DNA of 64,000 nt from Cupriavidus yeoncheonensis (GTDB lineage: Bacteria; Pseudomonadota; Gammaproteobacteria; Burkholderiales; Burkholderiaceae): contig NZ_CAJPUY010000001.1 in the NCBI RefSeq assembly GCF_905397275.1, positions 1 to 64,000 of the forward strand. The letters run 5' to 3'. This document shows positions 41,085-50,309 of this stretch, piece by piece. Under the pieces are notes generated by a model. The model saw only the letters and a list, made by a program, of their open reading frames with translations, searched no databases and was not told the origin of the DNA. The position numbers and the translations under genes were made by a program. Each line of letters opens with the position of its first letter. The first letter of the stretch is position 1.

Positions 41085-42887
41085 ATGAGCTATACCGCGC
41101 CCACCAAGGACATGCTGTTCGCCATGCGCGAACTGGCCGGACTGACAAAGATTGCCACGCTGCCGGGCTACGAAGATGCCACGCCGGAAACGGTCGAGGC
41201 GGTGCTGGAGGAAGCCGCGAAGTTCCACGGCGAAGTGCTGGCCCCGCTGAACGCCGCCGGCGACCGCCAGCCGAGCAGCTGGAACGACGGCCAGGTCACG
41301 ACCACCGAGGGTTTCCGCGAGGCCTTCCGCCAGTTCGGCGAGGGCGGCTGGCAGGGGATCGTGCATCCGGCCGAGTTCGGCGGCCAGGGCCTGCCCAAGC
41401 TGGTAGCCGCGCCGTGCATCGAGATGATGAACGCGGCCAACATGTCGTTCGCGCTGTGCCCGCTGCTGACCGACGGCGCCATCGAGGCGCTGCTCACGGC
41501 CGGTTCGGACGCACTCAAGCAACGCTACCTGCCGCGCCTGATTGCCGGCGAGTGGACGGGCACCATGAACCTGACCGAGCCGCAGGCCGGTTCGGACCTG
41601 GCCCTCGTGCGCACCCGCGCCGACCGGCAGGCGGACGGTACCTACAAGGTGTCCGGCACCAAGATCTTCATCACCTACGGTGAGCACGACATGGCCGAGA
41701 ACATCGTGCACCTGGTGCTGGCGCGCACGCCGGACGCGCCCGAAGGCGTGAAGGGCATCTCGCTGTTCCTGGTGCCGAAGTTCCTGGTCAACGACGATGG
41801 TTCGCTGGGCGCGCGCAACGACGTGGAGTGCGTGTCGATCGAGCACAAGCTCGGCATCAAGGCGAGCCCGACCGCGGTGCTGCAGTTCGGCGACAACGGC
41901 GGTGCCGTCGGCTACCTGATCGGTGAAGAGAACCGCGGCCTGGAGTACATGTTCGTGATGATGAACGCCGCGCGCTTCGGCGTGGGCGTGCAGGGCATCG
42001 CCATCTCCGACCGCGCCTACCAGCAGGCCGTGGGCTATGCGAAGGACCGTGTGCAGAGCCGCCCGGTCGATGGCTCCGCCAAGGAGGCCGTGTCGATCAT
42101 CCACCATCCCGACGTGCGCCGCATGCTGACCGAAATGCGCGCGCTGACCGAAGGCGCCCGTGCGCTGGCGCTCGTGGCCGCAGGCTATTCCGACCTCGCG
42201 CACCAGTCGCCGGACGCCGAGACGCGTGCCCGCTTTGGCGCGGCCTACGAATACCTGGTGCCCGTCATCAAGGGCTGGAGCACCGAGATGTCGCTGGAAG
42301 TGACCAGCCTGGGCGTGCAGGTGCATGGCGGCATGGGCTTCATCGAAGAGACCGGCGCGGCGCAGCACTACCGCGACGCACGCATCCTGCCGATCTACGA
42401 AGGCACCACGGCGATCCAGGCCAATGACCTCATCGGCCGCAAGACCGCGCGCGATGGCGGCGCGGCGGCGCGCGGCATCCTCGCGGAGATCGACCAGACG
42501 CTGGAGGCACTGAAGGAATATGCCGACGGCTGCCGGAACGCGGCATGCAGCGCCATGCTGATGCGCCTTGGCGTTGCGCGGCTGGCCCTGGGCAATGCGG
42601 TCGACCACGTGGTGGAGAACACGCGCAAGGACCCGAATGCGGTGTTCGGTACCAGCGTCGCCTATCTGAAGCTGACCGGCATCGTGCTGACGGGCTGGCA
42701 GATGGCCCGGGCGCTGATCGTGGCGACGCAGAAGCGCGACGAGGACGAAGCCTTCTACGGCGCCAAGATCGCGACCGCGGAGTACTTCGCCAACCATATC
42801 CTGCCGCGCGCTTCCGCGTTCGAGGCAGCCGTCATCAGCACGACAGGCCAGGACGGTTTCCTGGCGCTGGACGAAGCCTGCTTCTGA
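41085..42887 (+). CDS. Acyl-CoA dehydrogenase
   Basis: This 600-residue protein starts at ATG 41085 with GAGAGGAA upstream. It is a large member of the FAD-dependent family that makes 2-enoyl-CoA from saturated acyl-CoA. The family signatures are visible: GGWQGIVHPAEFGGQGLP, MNLTEPQAGSDLAL (about residue 165), FITYGEHD, and QVHGGMGFIEETGAAQHYRDARILPIYEGTTAIQANDLIGRK (the catalytic region). A C-terminal extension of about 130 residues is shared with the long (about 600) bacterial group. It heads the cluster with MaoC hydratase, PhaC, phasin and PhaZ, and would feed enoyl-CoA from beta-oxidation toward PHA. Confidence 0.92.
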   Translation: MSYTAPTKDMLFAMRELAGLTKIATLPGYEDATPETVEAVLEEAAKFHGEVLAPLNAAGDRQPSSWNDGQVTTTEGFREAFRQFGEGGWQGIVHPAEFGGQGLPKLVAAPCIEMMNAANMSFALCPLLTDGAIEALLTAGSDALKQRYLPRLIAGEWTGTMNLTEPQAGSDLALVRTRADRQADGTYKVSGTKIFITYGEHDMAENIVHLVLARTPDAPEGVKGISLFLVPKFLVNDDGSLGARNDVECVSIEHKLGIKASPTAVLQFGDNGGAVGYLIGEENRGLEYMFVMMNAARFGVGVQGIAISDRAYQQAVGYAKDRVQSRPVDGSAKEAVSIIHHPDVRRMLTEMRALTEGARALALVAAGYSDLAHQSPDAETRARFGAAYEYLVPVIKGWSTEMSLEVTSLGVQVHGGMGFIEETGAAQHYRDARILPIYEGTTAIQANDLIGRKTARDGGAAARGILAEIDQTLEALKEYADGCRNAACSAMLMRLGVARLALGNAVDHVVENTRKDPNAVFGTSVAYLKLTGIVLTGWQMARALIVATQKRDEDEAFYGAKIATAEYFANHILPRASAFEAAVISTTGQDGFLALDEACF

Positions 42888-42925
42888 CGCAGCGGACCGG
42901 AATACAAGACAAGGAAGGAAAGAAT

Positions 42926-43390
42926 ATGGCAATCGAAGGCTACAGCATGGCGACGCTCGACGCGTTCGTCGGCAAGGAACTCGGCGTGTCCGAGTGGGTG
43001 GAAGTGGACCAGGCGCGCATCGACGCGTTCGCGCAATGCACGGGCGACCACCAGTGGATTCACGTCGACGTGGACCGCGCCAAGCGGGAAAGCCCGTTCG
43101 GCGGCACGATCGCCCACGGCTACCTGACGCTCTCGCTCGTGGCGAGCCAGCTGACCGAGAGGGGCGTGGTGCCGCACGACGCGAGCGCCGCGGTGAACTA
43201 CGGCCTGGAGAAGACGCGTTTCCTGACGCCGGTGAAGGCCGGGGCGCGCGTGCGCAACCGCGTGAACCTGCTTGCCGCGGACCGCAAGGGCGATGGCCGC
43301 GTGCTGCTCAGGACCGAGAACACGGTGGAGATCGAAGGCGAGGGCAAGCCCGCGCTGGTGGCCGAGGCGCTGGCGCTGCTGGTCGCCTGA
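42926..43390 (+). CDS. MaoC-like (R)-specific enoyl-CoA hydratase
   Basis: This 154-residue hot-dog-fold hydratase starts at ATG 42926 with GGAAGGAAAG upstream. The catalytic motif is CTGDHQWIHVDVDRA (Asp and His of the hydratase 2 signature) near residue 39, followed by GGTIAHGYLTLSL. PhaJ-type enzymes in this family hydrate enoyl-CoA to (R)-3-hydroxyacyl-CoA, the PHA synthase substrate. It lies 38 bp behind the acyl-CoA dehydrogenase and 53 bp before PhaC, an arrangement that supports this role. Length fits the single-domain family. Confidence 0.88.
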   Translation: MAIEGYSMATLDAFVGKELGVSEWVEVDQARIDAFAQCTGDHQWIHVDVDRAKRESPFGGTIAHGYLTLSLVASQLTERGVVPHDASAAVNYGLEKTRFLTPVKAGARVRNRVNLLAADRKGDGRVLLRTENTVEIEGEGKPALVAEALALLVA

Positions 43391-43443
43391 GGCATGGGCA
43401 AGGCAAGAACAGGTATGAACAAGGCAGGACGAGGAGTGGCAGC

Positions 43444-45174
43444 ATGACAACAGCCGTGAGTACGAAAGCGCCGGCGAAGAAGGCAAAGAAGACCGCAGCG
43501 ATAGCAGCCGTTCCGGCGGCGATCGTTGACCGCGCGCCGGCCGTGACGGGACCGAATCCCTTCGTGGGCATGCGTCCCCAGGACCTGGTCAGCACCGCTC
43601 AGCAGATTGGCGCGCAGTGCGTGCAGGAACCGACGCTGCTGCTGCAGCAACAGACGCGGCTGGCGCAGGACCTGATGGCCGTCGTGGACGGCTCGGCGCC
43701 CGCGCCTGCTACGCGCGACCGCCGCTTTGGCGATCCCGCCTGGCAGGACAACCCGGTCTACCGCATGGCCCTGCAGGGATACCAGGCGTGGCGCGATGCG
43801 CTGACCGGCTTCGTCACCCGCTCGGTGATGGACGGGCGCAGCAAGGAGCGCGCGCAGTATTTCACCGACCTGCTGATGGATGCGGTGGCGCCGACCAACA
43901 CGCTGCTGGGCAATCCCGCCGCGCTGCGCAAGACGTTCGAAACCGGTGGCCTGAACCTGGTCAGTGGCCTGGTCAACCTGCTGACCGATACGATGACCAA
44001 CCAGGGCATGCCGTCGCAGGTGGACAAGGGCGCATTCCGCGTCGGCAAGAACCTTGCCGCCACGCCTGGCGCGGTCGTGTTCCGCAACGAGGTGCTGGAA
44101 CTGATCCAGTACACGCCGACCACCGCGGACGTTCACGCCCGGCCCCAGCTGATCGTGCCGCCGCAGGTGAACAAGTTCTATGTGTTCGACCTTGCACCGG
44201 GCAAGAGCCTGGTCGAACACCTGCTGCGCAACGAGCTGCAGGTGTTCATGGTGAGCTGGCGCAACCCGACCGCGGCGCACCGGGACTGGAACCTCGACAC
44301 CTACGTGGGGTCGCTGGTCGAAGCCATCCATGCGATCCGCGAGATCACGGGCAGCCCCGACGTGAACCTGCATGGCGCGTGCTCCGGCGCGATGACGATG
44401 TCGGCGCTGATGGGCTACTGCGCGGCGCGCGGCGAAAAGCTCGTGCACTCGGCCACGCTGATGGTGTCCGTGTTCGGCCTGGATTCGCAATCGCAGCTGG
44501 GCCTGTTCGCGACGCCGGAAGCCATCGATGCCGCGCGGCAGGGCAGCCAGGCCCGCGGCGTGCTCGACGGCGAGGAACTCGGGCGCGTGTTCGCGTGGAT
44601 GCGGCCGAACGACCTGGTGTGGAACTACTGGGTCAACAACTACCTGCTCGGCAAGGCGCCGCCGGCGTTCGACATCCTCTTCTGGAACAACGACACCACG
44701 CGCCTGCCGGCCGGCCTGCATGGCCAGCTGCTGGACATGCTGACGCTGAACCAGCTGGCGACGCCGGGCGCGCTGCGCATTCTGGGCGAGCCGATCGACC
44801 TGGCGGCGGTGGACTGCGACAAGTACGTGCTGGCCGGCATGACCGACCACATCACGCCGTGGAAGGGCGTGTTCAGTTCGGTGCGCGCCTTTGGCGGGCA
44901 GACCGAGTTCGTGCTCAGCTCCAGCGGCCATGTGCAGAGCCTGATCAATCCGCCGGGAAATGCCAAGGCGAAGTACTTCCTGAACGACGCGCAGGCAGCG
45001 GATGCCGAAGCGTGGCTCGAAGGCGCCACGGCCAACCAGGGGTCCTGGTGGGAGCACTGGGGCGAATGGCTGAAGACGCGCTCTGGCGCAAAGCACGCCG
45101 CACCGTCCAGCCTGGGCAGCAAGCGCCACGCGTCGCTGGGCGAAGCGCCCGGACGCTATGTGACCGAGGCCTGA
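43444..45174 (+). CDS. phaC: Poly(3-hydroxyalkanoate) synthase PhaC
   Basis: This 576-residue synthase belongs to the PhaC alpha/beta-hydrolase family. The lipase-like box HGACSGAMT gives the nucleophile Cys313. The other triad members are Asp468 in AGMTDHITPW and His496 in SSSGHVQSLINPP. The N-terminus is Ala/Lys-rich. Class I-type length (560-590) and an Ala/Lys tail precede a conserved region from NPFVGMRPQDL. It polymerises (R)-3-hydroxyacyl-CoA on granule surfaces. Its neighbours are a MaoC hydratase and a phasin, which together form a beta-oxidation-linked PHA route. Since Cupriavidus-like strains also keep a main phaCAB locus, this may be a second synthase (inference). Confidence 0.93.
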   Translation: MTTAVSTKAPAKKAKKTAAIAAVPAAIVDRAPAVTGPNPFVGMRPQDLVSTAQQIGAQCVQEPTLLLQQQTRLAQDLMAVVDGSAPAPATRDRRFGDPAWQDNPVYRMALQGYQAWRDALTGFVTRSVMDGRSKERAQYFTDLLMDAVAPTNTLLGNPAALRKTFETGGLNLVSGLVNLLTDTMTNQGMPSQVDKGAFRVGKNLAATPGAVVFRNEVLELIQYTPTTADVHARPQLIVPPQVNKFYVFDLAPGKSLVEHLLRNELQVFMVSWRNPTAAHRDWNLDTYVGSLVEAIHAIREITGSPDVNLHGACSGAMTMSALMGYCAARGEKLVHSATLMVSVFGLDSQSQLGLFATPEAIDAARQGSQARGVLDGEELGRVFAWMRPNDLVWNYWVNNYLLGKAPPAFDILFWNNDTTRLPAGLHGQLLDMLTLNQLATPGALRILGEPIDLAAVDCDKYVLAGMTDHITPWKGVFSSVRAFGGQTEFVLSSSGHVQSLINPPGNAKAKYFLNDAQAADAEAWLEGATANQGSWWEHWGEWLKTRSGAKHAAPSSLGSKRHASLGEAPGRYVTEA

Positions 45175-45221
45175 TCCCGGCCCGTCGATTTCTGTGATGT
45201 AACCCGTAAGGAGAGTTGAAG

Positions 45222-45638
45222 ATGGAAACCACCAATACCGCCGGCACCGCCGTGCACAAGAAGCTGCTTGATTTCGTCAAGCAAAACCGCCTGGACCCGG
45301 CGGCGATCCTGGAATCGCGCCGCAAGGACATCGAGGCGATCGCCAGCGTGAACACCACGCTGCTGGCCGGCCTGCAATCGCTGGTGCGCCAGCAGGCCGA
45401 GTTCCTGACGGACACCGCCGCCGAGCTGCAGTCGCTCGCGCGCCGTGGCCAGGCGGCCGACGGCGAGGCTGCCAAGGTCTCGGAAGTGCTGCCGCGCTCG
45501 CTGCAGAAGGCCGTGGCCGGCCTGCGCGCCGTGACCGATACCGTGTACAAGGCCCAGGCCGACAGCGTTGCCACGGTCGGCAAGCGCCTGGCGGAAAACG
45601 TCGAAGAGGTGAAGGGCATCCTGCGCCCCAGGCAGTAA
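45222..45638 (+). CDS. Phasin-like granule-associated protein
   Basis: This 138-residue amphipathic helical protein starts at ATG 45222 with AAGGAGAG upstream. It has no signal peptide; the sequence is full of Ala/Gln/Glu/Lys heptads (LQSLVRQQAEFLTDTAAELQ, LQKAVAGLRAVTDTVYKAQAD) as in PhaP-type phasins, which coat PHA granules. It lies directly after PhaC and before PhaZ. The short length and helical pattern support the family; the assignment is firm by context and less so by sequence alone. Confidence 0.75.
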   Translation: METTNTAGTAVHKKLLDFVKQNRLDPAAILESRRKDIEAIASVNTTLLAGLQSLVRQQAEFLTDTAAELQSLARRGQAADGEAAKVSEVLPRSLQKAVAGLRAVTDTVYKAQADSVATVGKRLAENVEEVKGILRPRQ

Positions 45639-45699
45639 GCGCATGGAAGCATGGCCGCCCCCGGCCATGCTTCGCCGCCAACCTCTCCGGGACGACTTG

Positions 45700-46545
45700 A
45701 TGACAACAAACAACGCCAGCATCGAAGCTGGACAGATCATGCAGACCCGTACGGTGGACCTCGACGGGCAGTTGCTCAGGGTCGGCATCCGGCCCGGCAG
45801 CCGCGCGCATCCGCCGCTGCTCATCTTCAATGGCATCGGCGCCAACCTCGAACTCGTCGAACCCTTCGTCGATGCACTCGAGGATGTGGAAGTAATCATC
45901 TTCGACATCCCCGGCGCAGGGGGCTCTCCGGCGCCACTGCTTCCCTATCGTTTCTCCAACCTGTGCGTGATGGCCGACAAGCTGCTGTCGCGCCTTGGCT
46001 ATGCGGGACCCGTCGATACGCTCGGGGTCTCGTGGGGCGGGGCGCTCGCGCAGGAGTTCGCGCGGCTCTATCCGCGGCGTTGCCGCCGGCTGGTGCTGGC
46101 CGCCACGTCGCCCGGGGTCCTGATGGTGCCGGGCAGTCCGTCCGTGCTCTCGAAGATGATCGGGGTGCGGCGTTACTCCGATCCGAAGTACCTGCAGCGC
46201 GTGGGAGCCGAGCTTTACGGCGGGGCCTTCCGCGACGACCCGTCGTTGCTCGATGAGCACGGCCGCCATATGCATCCGCCGCGCGGACGCGGCTACCTCT
46301 ACCAGCTGATGGCCGCGTGGGGCTGGAGCAGCCTGCCGTGGCTCGGCGCGTTGAACCAGCGCGCGCTGGTGCTGCATGGCAGCGACGATCCGATCGTGCC
46401 GCTGGTGAATGCCAGGATCCTGGCACGCTGCATTCCGAACGCCACGCTCCATGTCTTCGACGACGACGGTCATCTTTTCCTGCTGACCGCGGCCGGTGAA
46501 ACGGCGCGCGTGGTGGCGGAGTTCCTGTACGGGGGCAGGAACTGA
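45700..46545 (+). CDS. phaZ: Intracellular mcl-type PHA depolymerase PhaZ
   Basis: This 281-residue alpha/beta hydrolase resembles the Pseudomonas medium-chain-length PHA depolymerase PhaZ along its whole length. The early block PPLLIFNGIGANLELVEPFV, the lipase box GVSWGGALAQEF (nucleophile Ser near residue 109), and PNATLHVFDDDGHLFL with the catalytic His are nearly diagnostic. There is no signal peptide. It would release 3-hydroxy acids from stored polymer. It ends the PHA cluster. Finding an mcl-type PhaZ next to a class I-like synthase in a Cupriavidus-like context is worth noting, since scl-PHA organisms usually use a different intracellular PhaZ family. Confidence 0.88.
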   Translation: MTTNNASIEAGQIMQTRTVDLDGQLLRVGIRPGSRAHPPLLIFNGIGANLELVEPFVDALEDVEVIIFDIPGAGGSPAPLLPYRFSNLCVMADKLLSRLGYAGPVDTLGVSWGGALAQEFARLYPRRCRRLVLAATSPGVLMVPGSPSVLSKMIGVRRYSDPKYLQRVGAELYGGAFRDDPSLLDEHGRHMHPPRGRGYLYQLMAAWGWSSLPWLGALNQRALVLHGSDDPIVPLVNARILARCIPNATLHVFDDDGHLFLLTAAGETARVVAEFLYGGRN

Positions 46546-46563
46546 CGATCGTACGCAGGAGCC

Positions 46564-48138
46564 TCAGGAACTCGGTACGCCGGGAGCCTGCTCCTGCACC
46601 AAGCGGTCACGGCCGGTGCGCTTGGCCTGGTACATGGCGCTGTCGGCGCGGTTCAGGAGAGTGTCGATCCCCGGCATCTCGGGAACCGCGCAGACCGCGC
46701 CCAGGCTGATCGTAACGATCGGCTGGGTCGGCGTGCCGTGGTGCGGGATGCCCAGGCGGCGCACGGCCGCGACCAGCCGCTGCGCCACCGCGTGCGTTTC
46801 CTGCGGGCTGGCTTCGGGCAACACCACCGCAAATTCTTCTCCGCCCAGGCGCGCACAGAACTGGCCAGCGGCCAGTTCATTCATCAGGGCTCCTGCCACC
46901 TGCCGCAGGCATTGGTCGCCCACCGGATGGCCATAGAGATCGTTGAACTGCTTGAACCGGTCGATATCGAGGATCATCAGGCCCAACGGGCTGCCGTGTG
47001 CAAACGCGCGCTCGGCGGCGGCGTGCGCTTCGCGCTGGAAATAACGGCGGTTGGGGCTGCCGGTCAGCGCGTCGACGTCCAGGTCTGCCTGGATGCGCGA
47101 AAGCTGGGCCTGGGTCTGGCCGAGCCGCTGGGTCAGCGCAAGTTCGCGCTCGCGGTAGCGGGTGATGTCACGCAGGAAGACCAGGGTGCCGATGCGCTTG
47201 CCGTCCATGCGCCGGACCGCTTCGGCGCACAGTTCGAACGGCATGCCGGGCGGCACGACCGGCCCCGCGCTGCCGGCAGTCTCATGCAGAACGCCTGCCA
47301 GCGCCGAGGGCGCTGGCCGGTTCCGCGCGATCTCCGGCAGCAGCCGCGCGCCCGCCGGATTGAAATCCACCACCATGCCTTCCGGGCTCAGGATCACGCA
47401 GCCTTCGCCGAGGGCGTCGAACACGCGCAGCCGCGCGTAGTGGCCGATGTCGCCAAGATGCGTGCGCAGGGCGCAGAACCACACCAGCACGGCCATCAGC
47501 GAGAAGGTGGCGGGCGTCAGGTCGCCGCCCAGCGGGCCGGTCCAGCGCAGAAGGTAGGCCACATGCACCGTCAGGGGCAGCAGCAGGGCGCCGGCAAGGA
47601 TATTGCGGCCCCGTCGCGACAGCGCGTCGTTCGGCACTTCCGCGGTAAGCAGGAAGTACAGGCTGAGCGCCAGAAGTCCGTAGGTCCAGGCCGCAACCAG
47701 GCCATAGCCCAGGCTGTGCTCGAACACCGCCCCCGGCGCAACGCCGGGCGGCGAAAGCGTGATGCGTGTCCAGATCCAGTGGTGGTATTCGTTGGTAAAG
47801 ACCAGCGCGAGCGTCAGGACTGCCGCCAGCAACGGCAGCGACAGGATCGACCACGGCACCACGTAGCGCGGCCGGCTCAGGTGCACCATGGCCACAAGCC
47901 AGCCGATCGGTACCGCAACAATGCCGAAGTACTGGATCTTCGCCCAGAGGATGCGCCAGTCCAGTTCCGGCGAGCTGACTTCCAGCAAGCGCCCGCCACT
48001 CCAGATTGTCACGCCGGCCGCCAGCGTCAGGAATGCCCTGACAGTGGGATCATCGCGCCGCGGCAGGGCAGTGAGGATCATGCCCACGGCACCGACTACG
48101 GCAATGGTCAGGCAAAGGACTAGAGGGTAGGAAGGCAT
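46564..48138 (-). CDS. Membrane diguanylate cyclase (7TM-PAS-GGDEF)
   Basis: This 524-residue enzyme makes cyclic di-GMP. The N-terminal ~230 residues hold seven hydrophobic segments of the HisKA_7TM type. A PAS-like domain (about 235-340, GEGCVILSPEGMVVDFNPAG) and a coiled coil precede the GGDEF domain. The active site is LGGEEFAVVLPE, and DALTGSPNRRYFQRE opens the domain. The RxxD inhibitory site five residues before GGEEF is absent (AAGQFCARL instead), so product inhibition by c-di-GMP may be weak. It converges with phaZ, with 18 bp between the stops, and shares no operon with other genes. Confidence 0.9.
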   Translation of the reverse strand: MPSYPLVLCLTIAVVGAVGMILTALPRRDDPTVRAFLTLAAGVTIWSGGRLLEVSSPELDWRILWAKIQYFGIVAVPIGWLVAMVHLSRPRYVVPWSILSLPLLAAVLTLALVFTNEYHHWIWTRITLSPPGVAPGAVFEHSLGYGLVAAWTYGLLALSLYFLLTAEVPNDALSRRGRNILAGALLLPLTVHVAYLLRWTGPLGGDLTPATFSLMAVLVWFCALRTHLGDIGHYARLRVFDALGEGCVILSPEGMVVDFNPAGARLLPEIARNRPAPSALAGVLHETAGSAGPVVPPGMPFELCAEAVRRMDGKRIGTLVFLRDITRYRERELALTQRLGQTQAQLSRIQADLDVDALTGSPNRRYFQREAHAAAERAFAHGSPLGLMILDIDRFKQFNDLYGHPVGDQCLRQVAGALMNELAAGQFCARLGGEEFAVVLPEASPQETHAVAQRLVAAVRRLGIPHHGTPTQPIVTISLGAVCAVPEMPGIDTLLNRADSAMYQAKRTGRDRLVQEQAPGVPSS

Positions 48139-48352
48139 GGGTCGCGGCTGGCCCGAGGGGCATCGTACGTCGCCCGGCCTGTATGGTGGCGCCCATTATA
48201 GATCGGCCTTTGGCCATTCACGCCTCGCTCACACCTCGGTAGAGGGCTGGCGGTCGGCGGGTTGCCGGCAAGCGGGCGCTGGCTCTTTCTTTGCAGGGTT
48301 GCGGACACACGGCCATTGGCCTGGCGATTCCTTTTGCTGCGGGCCCGGGCCA
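48139..48352. other. Intergenic gap upstream of the diguanylate cyclase
   Basis: No gene is supported in this ~210-bp stretch. It carries the promoter region for the leftward diguanylate cyclase and lies beyond the porin terminator. I see no strong repeat or known site. Confidence 0.3.
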
Positions 48353-48394
48353 TAAAAAAACGGCTGCGCGGGGATCGCTCCCCGACACAGCCGC
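48353..48394 (-). terminator. Rho-independent terminator after the porin gene
   Basis: A stem GGCTGCG...CAGCCG with an internal GGGGAGC/GCTCCCC-type loop region lies directly beside a run of seven A (U-run on the leftward transcript). It lies 26 bp past the porin stop. Confidence 0.85.
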
Positions 48395-48419
48395 AACGAG
48401 CATGCTTTCTTGAGTCGGC

Positions 48420-49583
48420 TTAGAACTTGTGGCGAATACCCAGGGCCACACCCAGCATCGAGTTCTGGCCATTGGCCAGCGCGTAGCTGTTGCCCGTGGA
48501 AAGGCCGGTGGCGAAGAAGTTGGATACCGAATCCATTGCCAGGCCGGCGTGCTTGGCGTAAGCCGTGCTCAGGTACACATCGGTACGCTTGGAGAACGCG
48601 TAGTTCGCAATGAACGCGACCTGCCAGGGGTTGGCGAGGCCGGTATTGCCGAAACTGTTCTTCAGGTTGTCGTAGTCGTACTCGAGGGACAGTGCGACGG
48701 CAGGCGTCACCTGGTAGGCGGCGCCAATCCAGTAGAAGTCGTCGCGCTGGATCAGCACGTCCGCCGCATTCTTGTTCTGGCCCCAGCGATAGCCGCCCAT
48801 GACCTTGGCCGGCCCGTAGCTATAGCTTGCAGCGATCACAGCCTTCTTGGCCGTGCCGTTGCCCGTGCCAATGGTCGGATTCCACTGGTCGTAGCCGGCG
48901 GTCACGCCGAACGGGCCTGCCGAGTAGGCCAGGGCCGCACCATAGGCGCTGTCGCGCCGGAACTGACCCGGGACTTCGCCGTTGCCGCCGATCGGCGTTG
49001 CCACGCCGATGAAGGCCGGCAGGGCCAGGCCGGTGCCGAACGACCAGTGGGCCAGTGCGGTTACCGGGCCGAACTGACCCGTGTACTTGATCGTGTTGTC
49101 TTCGCGGAAGTTCGCGCCGGTCAGAAGCGCCGCCGGCTCGTACTGCGTGGCATAGGCACCCGGCACGAAATTGGCGAGCGCTTCAAACATCGAGGTGTAC
49201 TGGCGGCCGAGCGTGACCTGGCCGAGGGTGGCGCTCTGCACGCCGACGTACGCCTGGCGACCGAACAGGCGGCTGCTTTGCTGCAGCGTGCCGGAATCCA
49301 GGCTGAAGCCGTTTTCGAGCACGAACAGTGCCTTCAGTCCGTTGCCGAGATCCTCGGTGCCGCGCAGACCCCAGCGGGACCCGGAGACGCCACCCGAATT
49401 CATGCGGTAGACGTTGTGGGCCGGGCCGGAGTTGAACTGGTTGGCAGCCTGGGGGATGGCGCCGACGTGGTTGGCGTATTCGATGTTGATGTCAGCGACG
49501 CCGTACAGCGTGACGTTGGATTGCGCAAAAGCGCTTCCCGAACAGGCAAGCAAAGTGGCCAGGGCCATGCTCCTGAGTTTCAT
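48420..49583 (-). CDS. Outer-membrane porin (Burkholderia/Neisseria type)
   Basis: This 387-residue trimeric general porin starts at ATG 49583. The signal peptide runs to about residue 20 (LATLLACSGSAFAQ). The mature N-terminus SNVTLYGVADINIEYANHVG is the classic start of the Gram-negative porin family (porin_4), followed by GSRWGLRGTEDLGNGLKALF. The C-terminus ends LGVALGIRHKF with the terminal Phe recognised by the BAM complex. It allows diffusion of small solutes. It is monocistronic and has its own terminator. Burkholderiales carry many paralogs, so the substrate preference is open. Confidence 0.93.
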   Translation of the reverse strand: MKLRSMALATLLACSGSAFAQSNVTLYGVADINIEYANHVGAIPQAANQFNSGPAHNVYRMNSGGVSGSRWGLRGTEDLGNGLKALFVLENGFSLDSGTLQQSSRLFGRQAYVGVQSATLGQVTLGRQYTSMFEALANFVPGAYATQYEPAALLTGANFREDNTIKYTGQFGPVTALAHWSFGTGLALPAFIGVATPIGGNGEVPGQFRRDSAYGAALAYSAGPFGVTAGYDQWNPTIGTGNGTAKKAVIAASYSYGPAKVMGGYRWGQNKNAADVLIQRDDFYWIGAAYQVTPAVALSLEYDYDNLKNSFGNTGLANPWQVAFIANYAFSKRTDVYLSTAYAKHAGLAMDSVSNFFATGLSTGNSYALANGQNSMLGVALGIRHKF

Positions 49584-49713
49584 GAGGCAATTCTCCGTTT
49601 CTTCCTTTGGTTGTAATGCGGGTATTCCCGTCGGAATGGGTACTGCGGGGTACTGCATCGGGGGTGGCCGGCGCGGGACCGTGCGGTCCGCTACCGGCTT
49701 CTTGTCTTCGCCG

Positions 49714-50283
49714 TCAGCACATGCGGAGCAACTGGTCGATCAGCTCCGTGGCACGCGGCCACGGGCCGTAACCGGCTGCCGGGTTGAGGTGGCCGACCTC
49801 GCCGAGGTCGACCAGTTGGCTGCCCCAGTCGCTTGCCATCTGCGTGGCGCGTTCGTACGTCGCCAGCGGGTCATTGCGGCTCGCGGCCAGGATGCTGGGG
49901 AAGGGCAGCGGCTTGCGCGGCACGGGCAGCCAGCCATGCTCGGCCAGCGCTTCCTTTTGCGGATAGCTGGCCGGCATCGGCGTTTCGAGATCGGCCGGTG
50001 TCACCAGCAGGGCGCCGCGGATCTTGCGGTGGTGCTGCGCGGCCCAGTGCACGCTGATCATCACGCCGGCGCTGTGGGCGACCAGCACCACGGGGCCGTC
50101 GATCTGCGCCAGCGCGGCGTCCAGCGCGGCGACGCGGGCGGCGCGGCTCAGCTTGTCGTGTTCCAGCGGCGTCACGGAGCGGGCATTCGGCAGTTGCGCC
50201 TGGAGCAGGGTCTGCCAGTGTTCGGCCACGTGGTCGCGCAGACCGGGAACCAGCAGGACGGTGGTGTCGGGGGTAAGGCTCAT
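49714..50283 (-). CDS. RBBP9/YdeN-family alpha/beta hydrolase
   Basis: This 189-residue small serine hydrolase has a nucleophile Ser in VLVAHSAGVMISVHWA (about residue 75), an Asp near AASRNDPL, and a His in DLGEVGHLNPAAGYGPW, which is typical of the YdeN/RBBP9 family. The GLRDHVAEHWQTLLQ start is also characteristic. There is no signal peptide. Substrates of the family are unknown; some are esterases. It is read 26 bp after the MFS transporter and probably forms a two-gene unit with it. It may act on the imported compound, but this is inference. Confidence 0.88.
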   Translation of the reverse strand: MSLTPDTTVLLVPGLRDHVAEHWQTLLQAQLPNARSVTPLEHDKLSRAARVAALDAALAQIDGPVVLVAHSAGVMISVHWAAQHHRKIRGALLVTPADLETPMPASYPQKEALAEHGWLPVPRKPLPFPSILAASRNDPLATYERATQMASDWGSQLVDLGEVGHLNPAAGYGPWPRATELIDQLLRMC

Positions 50284-50309
50284 CGGAATTCCAGATAATC
50301 CAATAGGTA

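Noticed and set aside
40956..42932. 658-codon open frame opposite the acyl-CoA dehydrogenase
   Set aside because: It is a shadow of the real gene, with His/Arg/Gly-rich composition and no motifs.
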